The notes under the pieces are model-generated. The model was not told the origin of the DNA. It saw only the letters and a list, made by a program, of their open reading frames with translations, and ran no database searches. Shown in pieces: positions 41,501 through 43,356 of a stretch of 51,226 bases of DNA. The stretch lies in contig JACVZY010000043.1 in assembly GCA_014654705.1 (NCBI GenBank), positions 1-51,226 on the forward strand. The letters run 5' to 3'. The DNA comes from Ignavibacteria bacterium (GTDB lineage: Bacteria; Bacteroidota; Ignavibacteria; Kapaibacteriales; UBA4661). The translations under genes and the position numbers were made by a program. How positions within the stretch are numbered: the first letter of the stretch is position 1; each line of letters begins with the position of its first letter.

Positions 41501-42739
41501 GCCGTGTGGACTATTCCCCGCCGGATAGTTCACTGGTGCTGCAAATATCCCCGACCCCATGTTCAAAAAGATACTTACATTGTTGCCGCTACCATTCCCC
41601 GTCGCTAGATCAAGGTCGCCGTCGCCGTCGAAGTCCCCGGCGGTTATACCGCGTGGACCATTCCCGGCCGGATAGTTCACTGCTGCTGCAAATACCCCCG
41701 ACCCCGTGTTCAAAAAAACGCTTACATTATCGCTGAGAAAATTCGCCGTCGCAAGGTCCAGGTCGCCGTCGCCGTCGAAGTCTCCGGCGATTACCTGGCG
41801 TGTATCACTACCCGCCGGATAGTTCACCGCTGCGGCGTACGTCCCCGATCCAGTGTTCAAAAACACACTCACATTGCCGTCGAGGTTATTCCCTGTCGCA
41901 ATATCGAGGTCGCCGTCGCCGTCAAAGTCACCAATTGTTATCCCGTTTGTACCATTCCCCGCCGGATAGTTCACTGCTGCTGCAAATACCCCCGACCCCG
42001 TGTTCAAACGCACACTCACATTGTCGCCGACAGCATTCGCCGTCGCTAAATCGAGGTCGCCGTCCCCATCCAAATCTCCGGCGATTATCCCGAGTGGACC
42101 ATTCCCAGTTGGATAGTTCACCGCTGCGGCATATGTTCCTGACCCCATGTTCAAACGCACACTTATATTATTGCTGACTAAATTCGCTGTCGCAATATCG
42201 AGGTCGCCGTCTCCGTCAAAGTCACCAATTGTTATGCTGCGTGGACTATTACCCACGACAGGGGTAGAGCCGGGAACAAACGTCCCCGAACCCACGCTAG
42301 CAGCCGCACGGAAAGAATATACTTCGGGGCGACCATCGATAAAGACGGCATTTTGCGCGTTTGTCACCGTCACAAATATCTGTTCGCCCGGTTTGAGATT
42401 ATTCGTTGGGTTCAGTTGGATTTGATTTGCCCCCGGATTGGAATATGCTCCCGAAAGCCGCCCCGTCATCATTCCATACACTTTCAGCACATTTGCCGAA
42501 CCCGTGGCACCCGTGACGTTTTGTGTAAAGGATACATCAATGTTTGTACCGAGTGGCGCTGTGTTCAGATGCCGTATGGGGCTGCGGGTACTGACGTTGG
42601 GCTGCGCAGACAGCATCGACGGCAGACTGCACAAGCACAGCATGAGAGAAAGCGCCGTAAACACTCTCGAAAGGAAACCGCCACGAGAATAACCAGCATT
42701 CATGCGCAACACGCGATAGGAAGGGAAACCAAAAGTCAT
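20585..42739 (-). CDS. Giant multidomain secreted protein with ten FG-GAP propellers and T9SS sorting domain
   Basis: About 7384 aa. The ATG at 42739 (or 42703) starts a normal signal peptide ending at MLSAQ. The frame stays open to 43342, but that extension overlaps another gene and has no protein character. Order of domains: eight units of Ig-like Big_5 domain (motif GEQVWVTVTNAQ) plus a seven-bladed FG-GAP/VCBS propeller (about 47-3743); a beta-helix-like segment (to about 4160); two more units (to about 5063); LamG (to about 5280); an Ig-like linker; a second beta-helix (to about 5866); six IPT/TIG domains (to about 6390); leucine-rich repeats; Ig; FN3; ASH-like; and the type A sorting domain (from about 7302). 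Nearly every blade carries a calcium-binding DFDGDGDLD loop. Export to the cell surface by the type IX system is expected. The role is probably adhesion or carbohydrate/protein binding; this is inferred. Confidence 0.93.
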   Translation of the reverse strand: MTFGFPSYRVLRMNAGYSRGGFLSRVFTALSLMLCLCSLPSMLSAQPNVSTRSPIRHLNTAPLGTNIDVSFTQNVTGATGSANVLKVYGMMTGRLSGAYSNPGANQIQLNPTNNLKPGEQIFVTVTNAQNAVFIDGRPEVYSFRAAASVGSGTFVPGSTPVVGNSPRSITIGDFDGDGDLDIATANLVSNNISVRLNMGSGTYAAAVNYPTGNGPLGIIAGDLDGDGDLDLATANAVGDNVSVRLNTGSGVFAAAVNYPAGNGTNGITIGDFDGDGDLDIATGNNLDGNVSVFLNTGSGTYAAAVNYPAGSDTRQVIAGDFDGDGDLDLATANFLSDNVSVFLNTGSGVFAAAVNYPAGNGPRGITAGDFDGDGDLDLATGNGSGNNVSIFLNMGSGIFAAPVNYPAGNSPHGISAGDFDGDGDLDLATANEGSDNVSILRNIGTGIYAAAVNYPAGNSPFGIIVGDVDGDGDLDLATANDGSDNVSILFNVASMNVQNNVPPFGIPPTTPTFNTMTAALNSNIVIPFNQTLNAPTVNSTNFRVHGGFTGLKAATYSAAGATATVNPTVDFRSGEQVWVSVTNAQSTGGASTRPFVMGFRTAAGAGPATFQPGSVPVVGTSPYSVISGDFDGDGDLDLATANYGSNNTSILLNTGAGAFAAAVNYAVGTGPISVTSGDFDGDGDLDLAVANESSNNTSILLNIGAGTFAAAVNYAVGTTPYSVSSGDFDGDGDLDLAVANSNSNNTSILLNTGAGVFAAAVNYAVGTNPVSVTSGDFDGDGDLDLAVANFNSGNASILLNTGAGTFEAAVNYALGTQPRSVTSGDFDGDGDLDLAVTNQGSNNTSILLNTGAGVFAAAVNYAVGTGPISVTSGDFDGDGDLDLATANNGGNNTSILRNTGAGAFAAAVNYAVGTDPREVTGGDFDGDGDLDLATANFGSNNVSILFNSPPMNVLGNIPPFTPRPTTTPLLNTMNYGTPTGSPMKVPMNTVPTGISVTFSQNATSATLTDPTARNVMKVFGTTSRGYRSGQGFSGAGATMTFTTTANFNVGEQVWVTVTNAQSTGGAFTRPFVMGFRTRAGTGPAVFQPSSAPAAGTNPESITSADFDGDGDLDVAIANFGSANTSILLNTGAGAFAGAVNYGVGSQPYSVISGDFDNDGDLDVATANNGIDNVSVLLNTGAGAFAAAVNYGVGSQPRAITSGDFDGDGDLDLAVANLNGNTISILLNNGNGTFAPAANYAGGSQPRAITSGDFDGDGDLDLAVPNFLGNNVDIFLNTGSGTFVLTASYAVGTAPAAITGGDFDGDGDLDLAVANGNSNNTSILLNTGSGIFAAAVNYAVGVGPRGITSGDVDGDGDLDLSVANFTSNDVSVLLNAGAGSFGTAVQYAVGTGPRSLTSADFDGDGDLDLVASNFTSNNASILLNALPMTVLGNIPPYNPRPTTVPLMNTMNYGTPTGSPVTVPMSTVPTGISVTFSQNATAATFTDPTARNVMKVHGTTSQGYRSGQGFSGAGATMTFTTTANFNPGEQVWVSVTNAQSTGGAFTRPFVMGVRTRAGAGPGTFYPAANIALPSGVAGTNIADMNGDGNPDIVALLRWSNQVAIILNTGPNTFAAPVTYGIGGGATGPESMTVGDFDNDGDLDVATANFGGAGNLSVLLNNGNGTFAGATVYATSGPTTVVTGDVNADGYLDLIAVNTFIHSLSVFRNNGNGTFTAAGAMATGAGSFPRRALVGDMDNDGDVDVMTQLAATGQVAVFRNDGTGIFGAQANYTASATEADIASGDLNGDGYIDLVSTPITVGSNAEVRFNNGDGTFAAPTSYPTGTSGIPVRFADVNGDGSLDLVTTDGTSASDIVVRLNNGTGSFGSATRNPSIGGISMSDLADIDGDGDLDMLSFRYSENGITIVKNGVQPLLNTFAPARNINTAAVSAAISPTFSQTMTTATASAPVMKVHGGFSGLKAGTYSGGGTATPSLAPTTAFRPGEQVWVTVTNAQTSLAGSVGIAARPQVYGFRAQAGPGPGTFYQFLQGTVFNGYSSADILTADLNNDGRLDIVAYINATQMRVYLGNGDGTFAVGALVSGVYGSSTARSILADVDNDGFIDILNTDFNTGNQIRIFKNDGTGAFPSQMVGSPLATSNTGVRGLTLGDVNGDGFLDLGVTYFTSSNTLIGRFLNLGNGSFAGTEQTYAQAAAVSGRDWSQFADMDNDGDLDWVITDDTQNTISIRLNDGTGNFSQTATGSPYTCANVPIYLSIADINNDGRLDVAVGGRGADIGIFLNTGTASILPASATMMGASAIGYTYPTFADVNGDGQMDIIASILSSSSFRVGLGNNSGTFPTLSSPLTYGTFAGNSYPTPPADYDGDGDLDIAFNADNQIYIWKNGVQPVLTTFAPARNINTATVNATISPTFNQTMTTATASAPAFKVWGGFSGLKAGAYSGGGTATPSLAPTTQFRPGEQVWVTVTNAQTNLVGSVGIAARPQVYGFRTQAGAGPARLINSATSGVGNNFAWLLAGDVTGDGNPDIIGTSGMLYVYAGDGAGNFAAPTTHGASTGNRRLACTGDFNNDGRLDVVSAILFGGVDVFLNTGSALPAAANSTIAVGGSAFALCVADFNADGNMDFAVTDYFAGTVRIAFGNGTGAFPVVSGPLALGTVNASALKAGDVDNDGDIDIIAGNFSATNNFHVLRNDGMGNFTVTQTLTVGNALGDLADIDGNGGLDAAVSDAATGNVIILRNPGTGTFTADPAITGLSANAIDAVFADMDGLNGLDLVVDGKIYLNNGAGSFALFSSDGQTATYSQAVADFDNDGDMDIVITTGGGTQPWFLWKNATPMNVAGNLPPFTPRPATTPLLNTVSAALATNITIPFSSNLNAPTVNAANFRVHGGFTGLKVAAYSAAGATATVNPTVDFKSGEQVWVTVTNAQSTGGVSTRPFVMGFQMRAGTGPGTIYSTSSPQTGLGPYCVTSGDFDGDGDLDLATANRNGNSVSVLLNGGIGSFAAAVNYGAGAQPLGITSGDFDNDGDLDLAVANYSGNNVSILLNIGGGTFAAAVDYGAGSGANSVSAGDFDGDGDLDLAVANYNGSNVSVLMNNGNGTFAGAVNYGTGSIPRATTIGDFDGDGDLDMAVSNGGSSNMSMLLNTGNGVFAAAVNYATGTNPVICTSGDFDGDGDLDFALSNFNSNDISVLRNNGNATFAAAVNYPVGANASGITTGDFDGDGDLDIAATSDNKLNVLMNIGGGVFAAAVNSDVGLFPTSVVHGDFDGDGDLDLATANEFSHNVSIMKNGIQPVLTTLAPARNINTAALAASISPTFTQTMTTGTASVNAFKVWGGFTGLKAGAYSGGGTATPSIAPTTAFRPGEQVWVTVTNAQTSSVGSVGIAARPHVYGFRTAAVAGPAQFVPGAGIPSGLVVRRAVAGDVNNDGLMDIVAASDGSSQIAVMRNLGGGTSFSAPALSTVGMNGGGPVLGDFNNDGWIDIATANYGANNVSVLLNSGTGTFPGVGTTYGTGGVQPNMLVTADVNGDGNLDLITANTATTTLAVFLGTGTGTFPATATTYGTANASPFSLAAGDFDNDGDIDIALGNFAGTVEIMQNTGSGSFVSLAGYATGFTNVLNLHAVDINNDGNLDLVAGTNGGSNVSVLQGLGTGLFAAPQTNTLTANANGLSVGDFDGNGQVDVVAGAGTGNMAFLRGNGTMTLTAAVNTTIAGNNLNDGLAVADFDGDGDMDVLASLSSGNAVQILFNTIVPTTYYYQSGNANNPANWNSLPWGGGLAATSFSSPATDFYVMGGGATTTASVIAPITIGANVSLHVTTPSVLAVGNFVTITNNGFLNVSGSTLQAARLQLVGSGAVTGNPVRYWSTNATLEYQTIAGTLTTNVELPSPMPGSVWVNGSNTVTLWGSTQVNGTFTMQSGTFAVGANTLTLNGAATFTGGSMTGGASSGLAITGAGNLNGAMTLTGGLQTLTMNRASATLTLGAPLDVTGTLTLTQGYVNNTPANVLSVTNPIVGAIAGGGTTAHIAGTLRRSLPAGGGIFNFPVGGGTGTTYLPLSMNYASAAGGATYEVESILGASGGTETGIMAGLTLSTAEYWRTNSSGVVNTATLTFQRTPPMGSLTGGAGGNVLGNSVTSNGAYTGFLSTVVPNISISNTAPQNLSAGTMFYGIGSSIGPPLVSALSPTRNNPSATPATSPIAITFSQVLTAFSSRTWGSMTGQNLTATSFAGNIGTQGGNTFKPGEKIHTTVMTGTSSAAGFMTAPHVYEFVGEAVNGIGTLYRTNGFSVGTTSLYSSAVADVDKDGNVDAIIIEQNAGSARIQVARGDGMGGVLAPIGYLMSGPSPQGRFVTTGDFNNDGWIDIVAANNGDSKVDVFINNGSGGFGAPVIVPTAFGLVSVVTADFNGDGNLDIAATSFNSHEINVYSGNGGGGFALLYNVTLPLTPSPNAACAGDFDNDGDMDFLVFANNGNRYTFRNNGAGSFVVTSVAGTGATPKVFDMDGDGDVDIVYEGGPTGVAILENDGTGNFPITHNIASGLAAPYGLAVGNFDNDPRPDIFCNDGTRYMVLRNTGGWAFTQSATGSPEGVFACSPGDFDNDGDLDIFALGSAGGVLLKNGSQPILTSVAPTRHTNTATLGASIAPVYNQTMTTGTASVGAFKVWGGFTGIKAGTYSGGGGTTPSLAPTVAFLPGEQVWVSVTQAQTSVVGSVGIAARPVVYSFRAAAGVGPGTFQQVQTVAGGGGNTRSVAAGDWDNNGVLDLVMVNQNGSNNIRLMMNNGAGSFTAQAPLAMTLPSVPVVRDFDNDGNADIIVSSLGTSSAVIFRNFPAGTMTNVGSIAGLGGLDNLAAADFNGDGLIDIVASCGLSGIRVARNNGGMSFTTYQTIPVGNTESCAVGDVDNDGDVDIVYGTNGGNTVGFLVNDGFGNFSTTPFVVGAVNTAIYLSVGDLDNDGDVDVVVGNINSGAALTILENTTSGGILSFGIINRLVPSADVHIADYNGDGSLDIVSVNNNTVYALLNAGAGTLAARFPASASSTTLISGTTSFCLASGDWDGDGDIDIATANHASNDVSILFNQNAPIRAGFGNALSFNGINQSVNAGAALAPTSPLTLEAWINPASFVGGGHIVGKNNVVGLSVNAAGNLVFQIGSGAAWLSTLTSTTTVPLGAWSHVAATYDGATMMLYVNGMAVGSLSTAVAVGANASVFSIGALSGAAPFFTGAIDEVRVWNTALGQNVVSTYNGVEISTTHPNWGSLVSYWRLNEYGGASAADSKGVNTGTLLNAPVNVISQAPVSMVADPAVGSVNAALLPATVAAGLPTYTLVAPASALGTVSAPVANAITFTNLTSPVALNATDTFGYQATDGVSVSTATMTVRYEPRLTTGGAQYAVALVNTPLTTPTVVGGTGPLTWQWSPATSLSATNVASPIFNGAAGQAYTVTVTDALGFSHSTAVTVSLVSGAYYFRSGDASVPSNWLTNYGLGVPAASLTTPGTTFIVMGNGVLSSTIATANATFTLGAGVTMRVQAPSVLTVDNGMTLVNNGTLIVEGTASTGGTLRFVGSGTITGTAPLYQSPMTILQYSGTNVVRTTTPLEFPSSMPATVVVDEGVTAVLDDHKTFLSGLVLGGLLDIRNRNILLQGRLDLRGAFIANNFSNVEIGHQSGTPAAIQGTFNIATNVLNDFTMNRPASVLTLGSPMLIRGGLSMARGFLRSDTSNHPIVVNTNFNAIVGGNDSSFVEGPIRRYFPTNILTSGSGSWLFPTGRAGKYLPFTLIDPRTGGNSPLLEAEAFSGAQGGTMDSTLSAIGQGEYWNVRLLAGDHTQSRAELGRFGAFVQPIPVGSVVAKSPTRNGIYTNIGGSVSGNQIQSSTFANFSTFTIGTPFSAVAPSQQPTITNFGPTIGTSSTRVVVNGTNLNNLTGVRIGGVPVSFTVLSSTRITLTLSSGTQTGPITLQTATSGSTTSFQPFTFIGPPTMATVSPEFFALGQDIVISGNNFYGTPTSGELYLPVVRIGGITASSVEVISPTQMRVRFTAAATGNLTVQSWGGIATTATVVGVLPPPTLLGFSPGTAAAGETITLRGTDFRLISSITIGGVPVTNYILTSSTGITLTVPAGAGGATGSGFIRIQTSGGSAVSGTALTIIAPPSITGFSPTVGSAGQIVEISGTNFLGTTAVRFGNTTATFTVSADGRSIRAIIPSGVSTGASISVSTRGGTVTATQSFGGTPQLNPTITGFEPVPAVEGAFLTVRGVNFPYNPNGQSAASVFFGGIAIPGAVYTSSTTLTFRIPSGVVPQTVFSTQAVLSVRTPQGITSASLQVPVFAPDAPVITGFTPEEGDSITTITIEGRNFGTSLRSSIVDITIGGVPVQSFVVQNSRLIVSVVGNVASGAVVIRTPLGTITTTATFRYTGAVVGGVARQDSVALVTLYSALGGTSWTRNTNWLRGFVGSWYGVTVEGGRVRELRLPSNNLRGTVSSAVVDSALARLDGLRALDLSGNGLNGTLPRSLSKLKLLETLNLGKNNLTGNLKDLCGLLKLRDLDISNNALRDSLSNVLCCLINLERAIVNNNRLYGPIPQCLLNLERLSVLDASANELSDSLPSGLGTLRLLTVLNLRKNRLTGALPAAWGNNEETIKAFKGAAQVTGLTGLQVLDLGVNAITDGIPDSWATLTGLRTLALDSNRLTGVVPEGFAGLVRLQTLLLSKNALTNMPDLRSIIRLNTVAVDNNAFEFGPLENNRWTPIFRYAPQAEVGPERTEEVALDGVARLSLQVSGERNWYEWRKRQPDGAWKPITAKSTTSTVVFASFQDADAGVYRCYVTNPLLPNLTLISREQTLLAVEPKSAPPVPILIAPERNETTALRPTLVWTTSEGAASYTAQIATQADFGRVVNSQNVQQTLEAIQTGIVEAPQLNALQPSTTYYWRVVARNRFGESVWSTSSTFVTTDRDVAFWARRTDFGRIPRGDTAFAILRVRNVASSAATLVSLESSDAGFRVESGGQPSGGTVFQAGEVRDYTVRFTPDAVRRFSADIRFDYSVNGQRDVWVHSERLRGIGSALKLVAPALDTILIGLPRVAAALLINRGNVPVDIAQTRFRSGGEGVFQIKGAPDSKLGVGDTATVLIRCEAKSIGALPTALLESSGIVQSTPTMFDTARVIVRSFARLRQPSDLVARVGVRPANNINNVPPGTTVPMELYLASGSAGRDMLLQRAEPFINGSIRYGNQVLTLAPQENVWRRARNSGVGNRMERALMPRTTIAPTNGLVLAQFNLQVVAGETDTTSIEIEDLRWEGVYLTEYANTNFRARVSQAGGKRLIAGASAGITAVSIAPNPSRDVLEVTYTLAKSGFVTVSLVDVRGQEVGTFLSQVQAKGTHTLPVRVERFASGSYTVRLSVDAEEVYTQQIQVVR
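20588..20835 (-). other. T9SS type A C-terminal sorting domain of the giant protein
   Basis: The last 80 or so residues begin SIAPNPSRDVLEVTY and contain the VSLVDVRGQEV and GSYTVRLS strands of the Por_Secre_tail family. This domain directs passage through the type IX secretion pore and is usually cleaved or attached to anionic LPS. Confidence 0.9.
22620..23545 (-). repeat. Leucine-rich repeat block of the giant protein
   Basis: About ten repeats of plant-like LRR type (LRALDLSGNGLNGTLP, LETLNLGKNNLTGNL, LRTLALDSNRLTGVVP). The block starts with the cap-like stretch ALVTLYSALGGTSWTRNTNW found in many bacterial surface LRR proteins. One repeat pair contains Cys residues (CLINLE; CLLNLE). Confidence 0.85.
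23560..25130 (-). repeat. Six IPT/TIG domains of the giant protein
   Basis: Six Ig-like IPT/TIG units of about 85-95 residues follow one another. Each opens with a motif like ITGFSPTVGSAGQIVEISG and has a VRIGG or VFFGG turn. They form a stalk between the second beta-helix and the LRR block. Confidence 0.88.
25140..26410 (-). other. Second beta-helix-like segment of the giant protein
   Basis: Starts at YYFRSGDASVPSNW and runs through short repetitive strands (LTVDNGMTLVNNGTLIVEG; LGGLLDIRNRNILLQGRLDL). The first segment (30260-31510) has the same opening (YYYQSGNANNPANW) and the same closing module with RRSLP/RRYFP and EYW, so the two are paralogous. Confidence 0.65.
26900..27545 (-). other. 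LamG / concanavalin-like domain of the giant protein
   Basis: Residues LSFNGINQSVNAGAALAP through DEVRVWNTALGQN and VSYWRLNEYGG show the typical LamG_3 layout (LEAWINP, WSHVAATYDG, LYVNG, IDEVRVW). Such domains bind glycans or serve as surface modules. It directly follows the tenth propeller. Confidence 0.85.
27550..30260 (-). repeat. Propellers 9 and 10 of the giant protein
   Basis: Two units of Ig-like domain plus seven FG-GAP/VCBS blades, irregular in length and diverged. One blade of unit 9 has a degenerate calcium loop (NFDNDPRPD). The units are separated from propellers 1-8 by the first beta-helix segment. Confidence 0.85.
30260..31510 (-). other. First beta-helix-like segment of the giant protein
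   Basis: Opens at YYYQSGNANNPANW after propeller 8. Contains short G/T/N-rich strand repeats (LTLNGAATFTGGSMTGGASS; LTLGAPLDVTGTLTLTQG) and ends before unit 9. Confidence 0.65.
31510..42600 (-). repeat. Propellers 1-8 of the giant protein (56 FG-GAP/VCBS blades)
   Basis: Eight consecutive units of about 1.34-1.48 kb: unit 1 about 41257-42600, 2 to 39880, 3 to 38455, 4 to 37020, 5 to 35590, 6 to 34255, 7 to 32880 and 8 to 31510. Each has one Big_5-like domain and seven blades. In units 1, 2, 3 and 7 the blades are nearly identical and mostly exactly 49 residues (147 bp) apart, with GDFDGDGDLDLA in each. Units 4, 5, 6 and 8 are irregular. Confidence 0.92.
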
Positions 42740-42792
42740 GGTATTACGTTGGATAGAGGTAAGAATGTGGTGATTGTTTCGTAAGGAAGTTT

Positions 42793-43113
42793 TTAGTCTG
42801 CCGTGTTCGCCGAAGCAAATACCGACGGCATATCCGGTGCAACCAACGCGACAAGAATATCTTCCGGAGCCAGTACTTCGACTGACTCCCGAAAGTCTTG
42901 TTCCCATTGAGCAAAATCCGTCGGCGGTGGTATCTTCACTCCTGCTTCCACCATACCGAGCAATGCAGTTCGCAGAGAGGTACGAACAAGTTTCAGTGTT
43001 TGCTCCACTGTTGTTCCCGTCACAGTACAGCCGGGAATATCGGGGACGAACGCCCCATAAATTCTTTTGTCCGGAAGCAAATACGGCTTTATGATAATGA
43101 TGTATGGTTGCAT
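42793..43113 (-). CDS. HicB-like antitoxin-fold protein, orphan
   Basis: 106 aa from the ATG at 43113 (MQPYIIIIKPY); the frame extends 15 nt further to another start. The first 65 residues match the HicB partial RNase H fold: a short strand, YGAFVPDIPGCTVTG, and a helix TVEQTLKLVRTSLRTALLGM. The rest lacks the usual ribbon-helix-helix or HTH DNA-binding tail. No HicA toxin gene is present on either side. It ends 53 nt before the giant gene on the same strand, so read-through is possible. Confidence 0.75.
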   Translation of the reverse strand: MQPYIIIIKPYLLPDKRIYGAFVPDIPGCTVTGTTVEQTLKLVRTSLRTALLGMVEAGVKIPPPTDFAQWEQDFRESVEVLAPEDILVALVAPDMPSVFASANTAD

Positions 43114-43157
43114 ACACAAAAATAGCATTCAAGCAAAATATAACGAGAAATTTTGGA

Positions 43158-43185
43158 TAAGCGGTCAATAGAATGGGTAAGCGGT
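43158..43185. promoter_or_regulatory. Direct repeats upstream of the LytS-type kinase
   Basis: TAAGCGGT occurs at 43158-43165 and 43178-43185, 20 bp apart (two helical turns). It is preceded by GGA or GGG in each case, so 10 of 11 bases match. Tandem sites about two turns apart are the usual target form of LytTR regulators, and one is encoded nearby. Confidence 0.45.
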
Positions 43186-43193
43186 AAAAATGG

Positions 43194-43215
43194 GCAAAAA
43201 AAGCACGTTTTTTGC
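43194..43215. promoter_or_regulatory. A/T hairpin in the divergent intergenic region
   Basis: GCAAAAAA-AGCACG-TTTTTTGC forms a perfect 8-bp stem with a 6-nt loop between the direct repeats and the kinase promoter. It could be a weak terminator or a bent-DNA site. Confidence 0.35.
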
Positions 43216-43247
43216 GATTTTTAGGAGAGGCTAAAAATTGAATAGGA

Positions 43248-43278
43248 TTTGCTGATGCGCTATAAAGATGTAGATTTG
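43248..43278 (+). promoter_or_regulatory. Bacteroidota-type promoter of the LytS-type kinase
   Basis: TTTG (43248-43251), a 19-bp spacer, and TAGATTTG (43271-43278) match the Bacteroidota consensus in full. It supports translation from 43357 rather than from the upstream TTG of the same frame at 43249. Confidence 0.7.
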
Positions 43279-43356
43279 CGTACTTCATTCCCGTTCTATA
43301 CTTGGGAAAGTGTAGGGCGAGGAAATCTGACCAGTTCATCACAGCACATATTCCCC

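Noticed and set aside
31510-42600. 147-bp periodic DNA as a possible CRISPR or satellite array
   Set aside because: The period is a protein-coding repeat (FG-GAP blades) in one open frame; there are no short repeats with unique spacers.
22419-43125. Dozens of + strand frames of 60-230 codons opposite the giant gene
   Set aside because: They mirror the 147-bp repeats (runs of R, H, S, P from the antisense of DGDGD codons) and show no domains or start signals.
42740-43342. N-terminal 201-residue extension of the giant gene's frame
   Set aside because: It overlaps the HicB-like gene in another frame and the promoter region of the divergent kinase; a proper signal peptide starts at 42739 or 42703.
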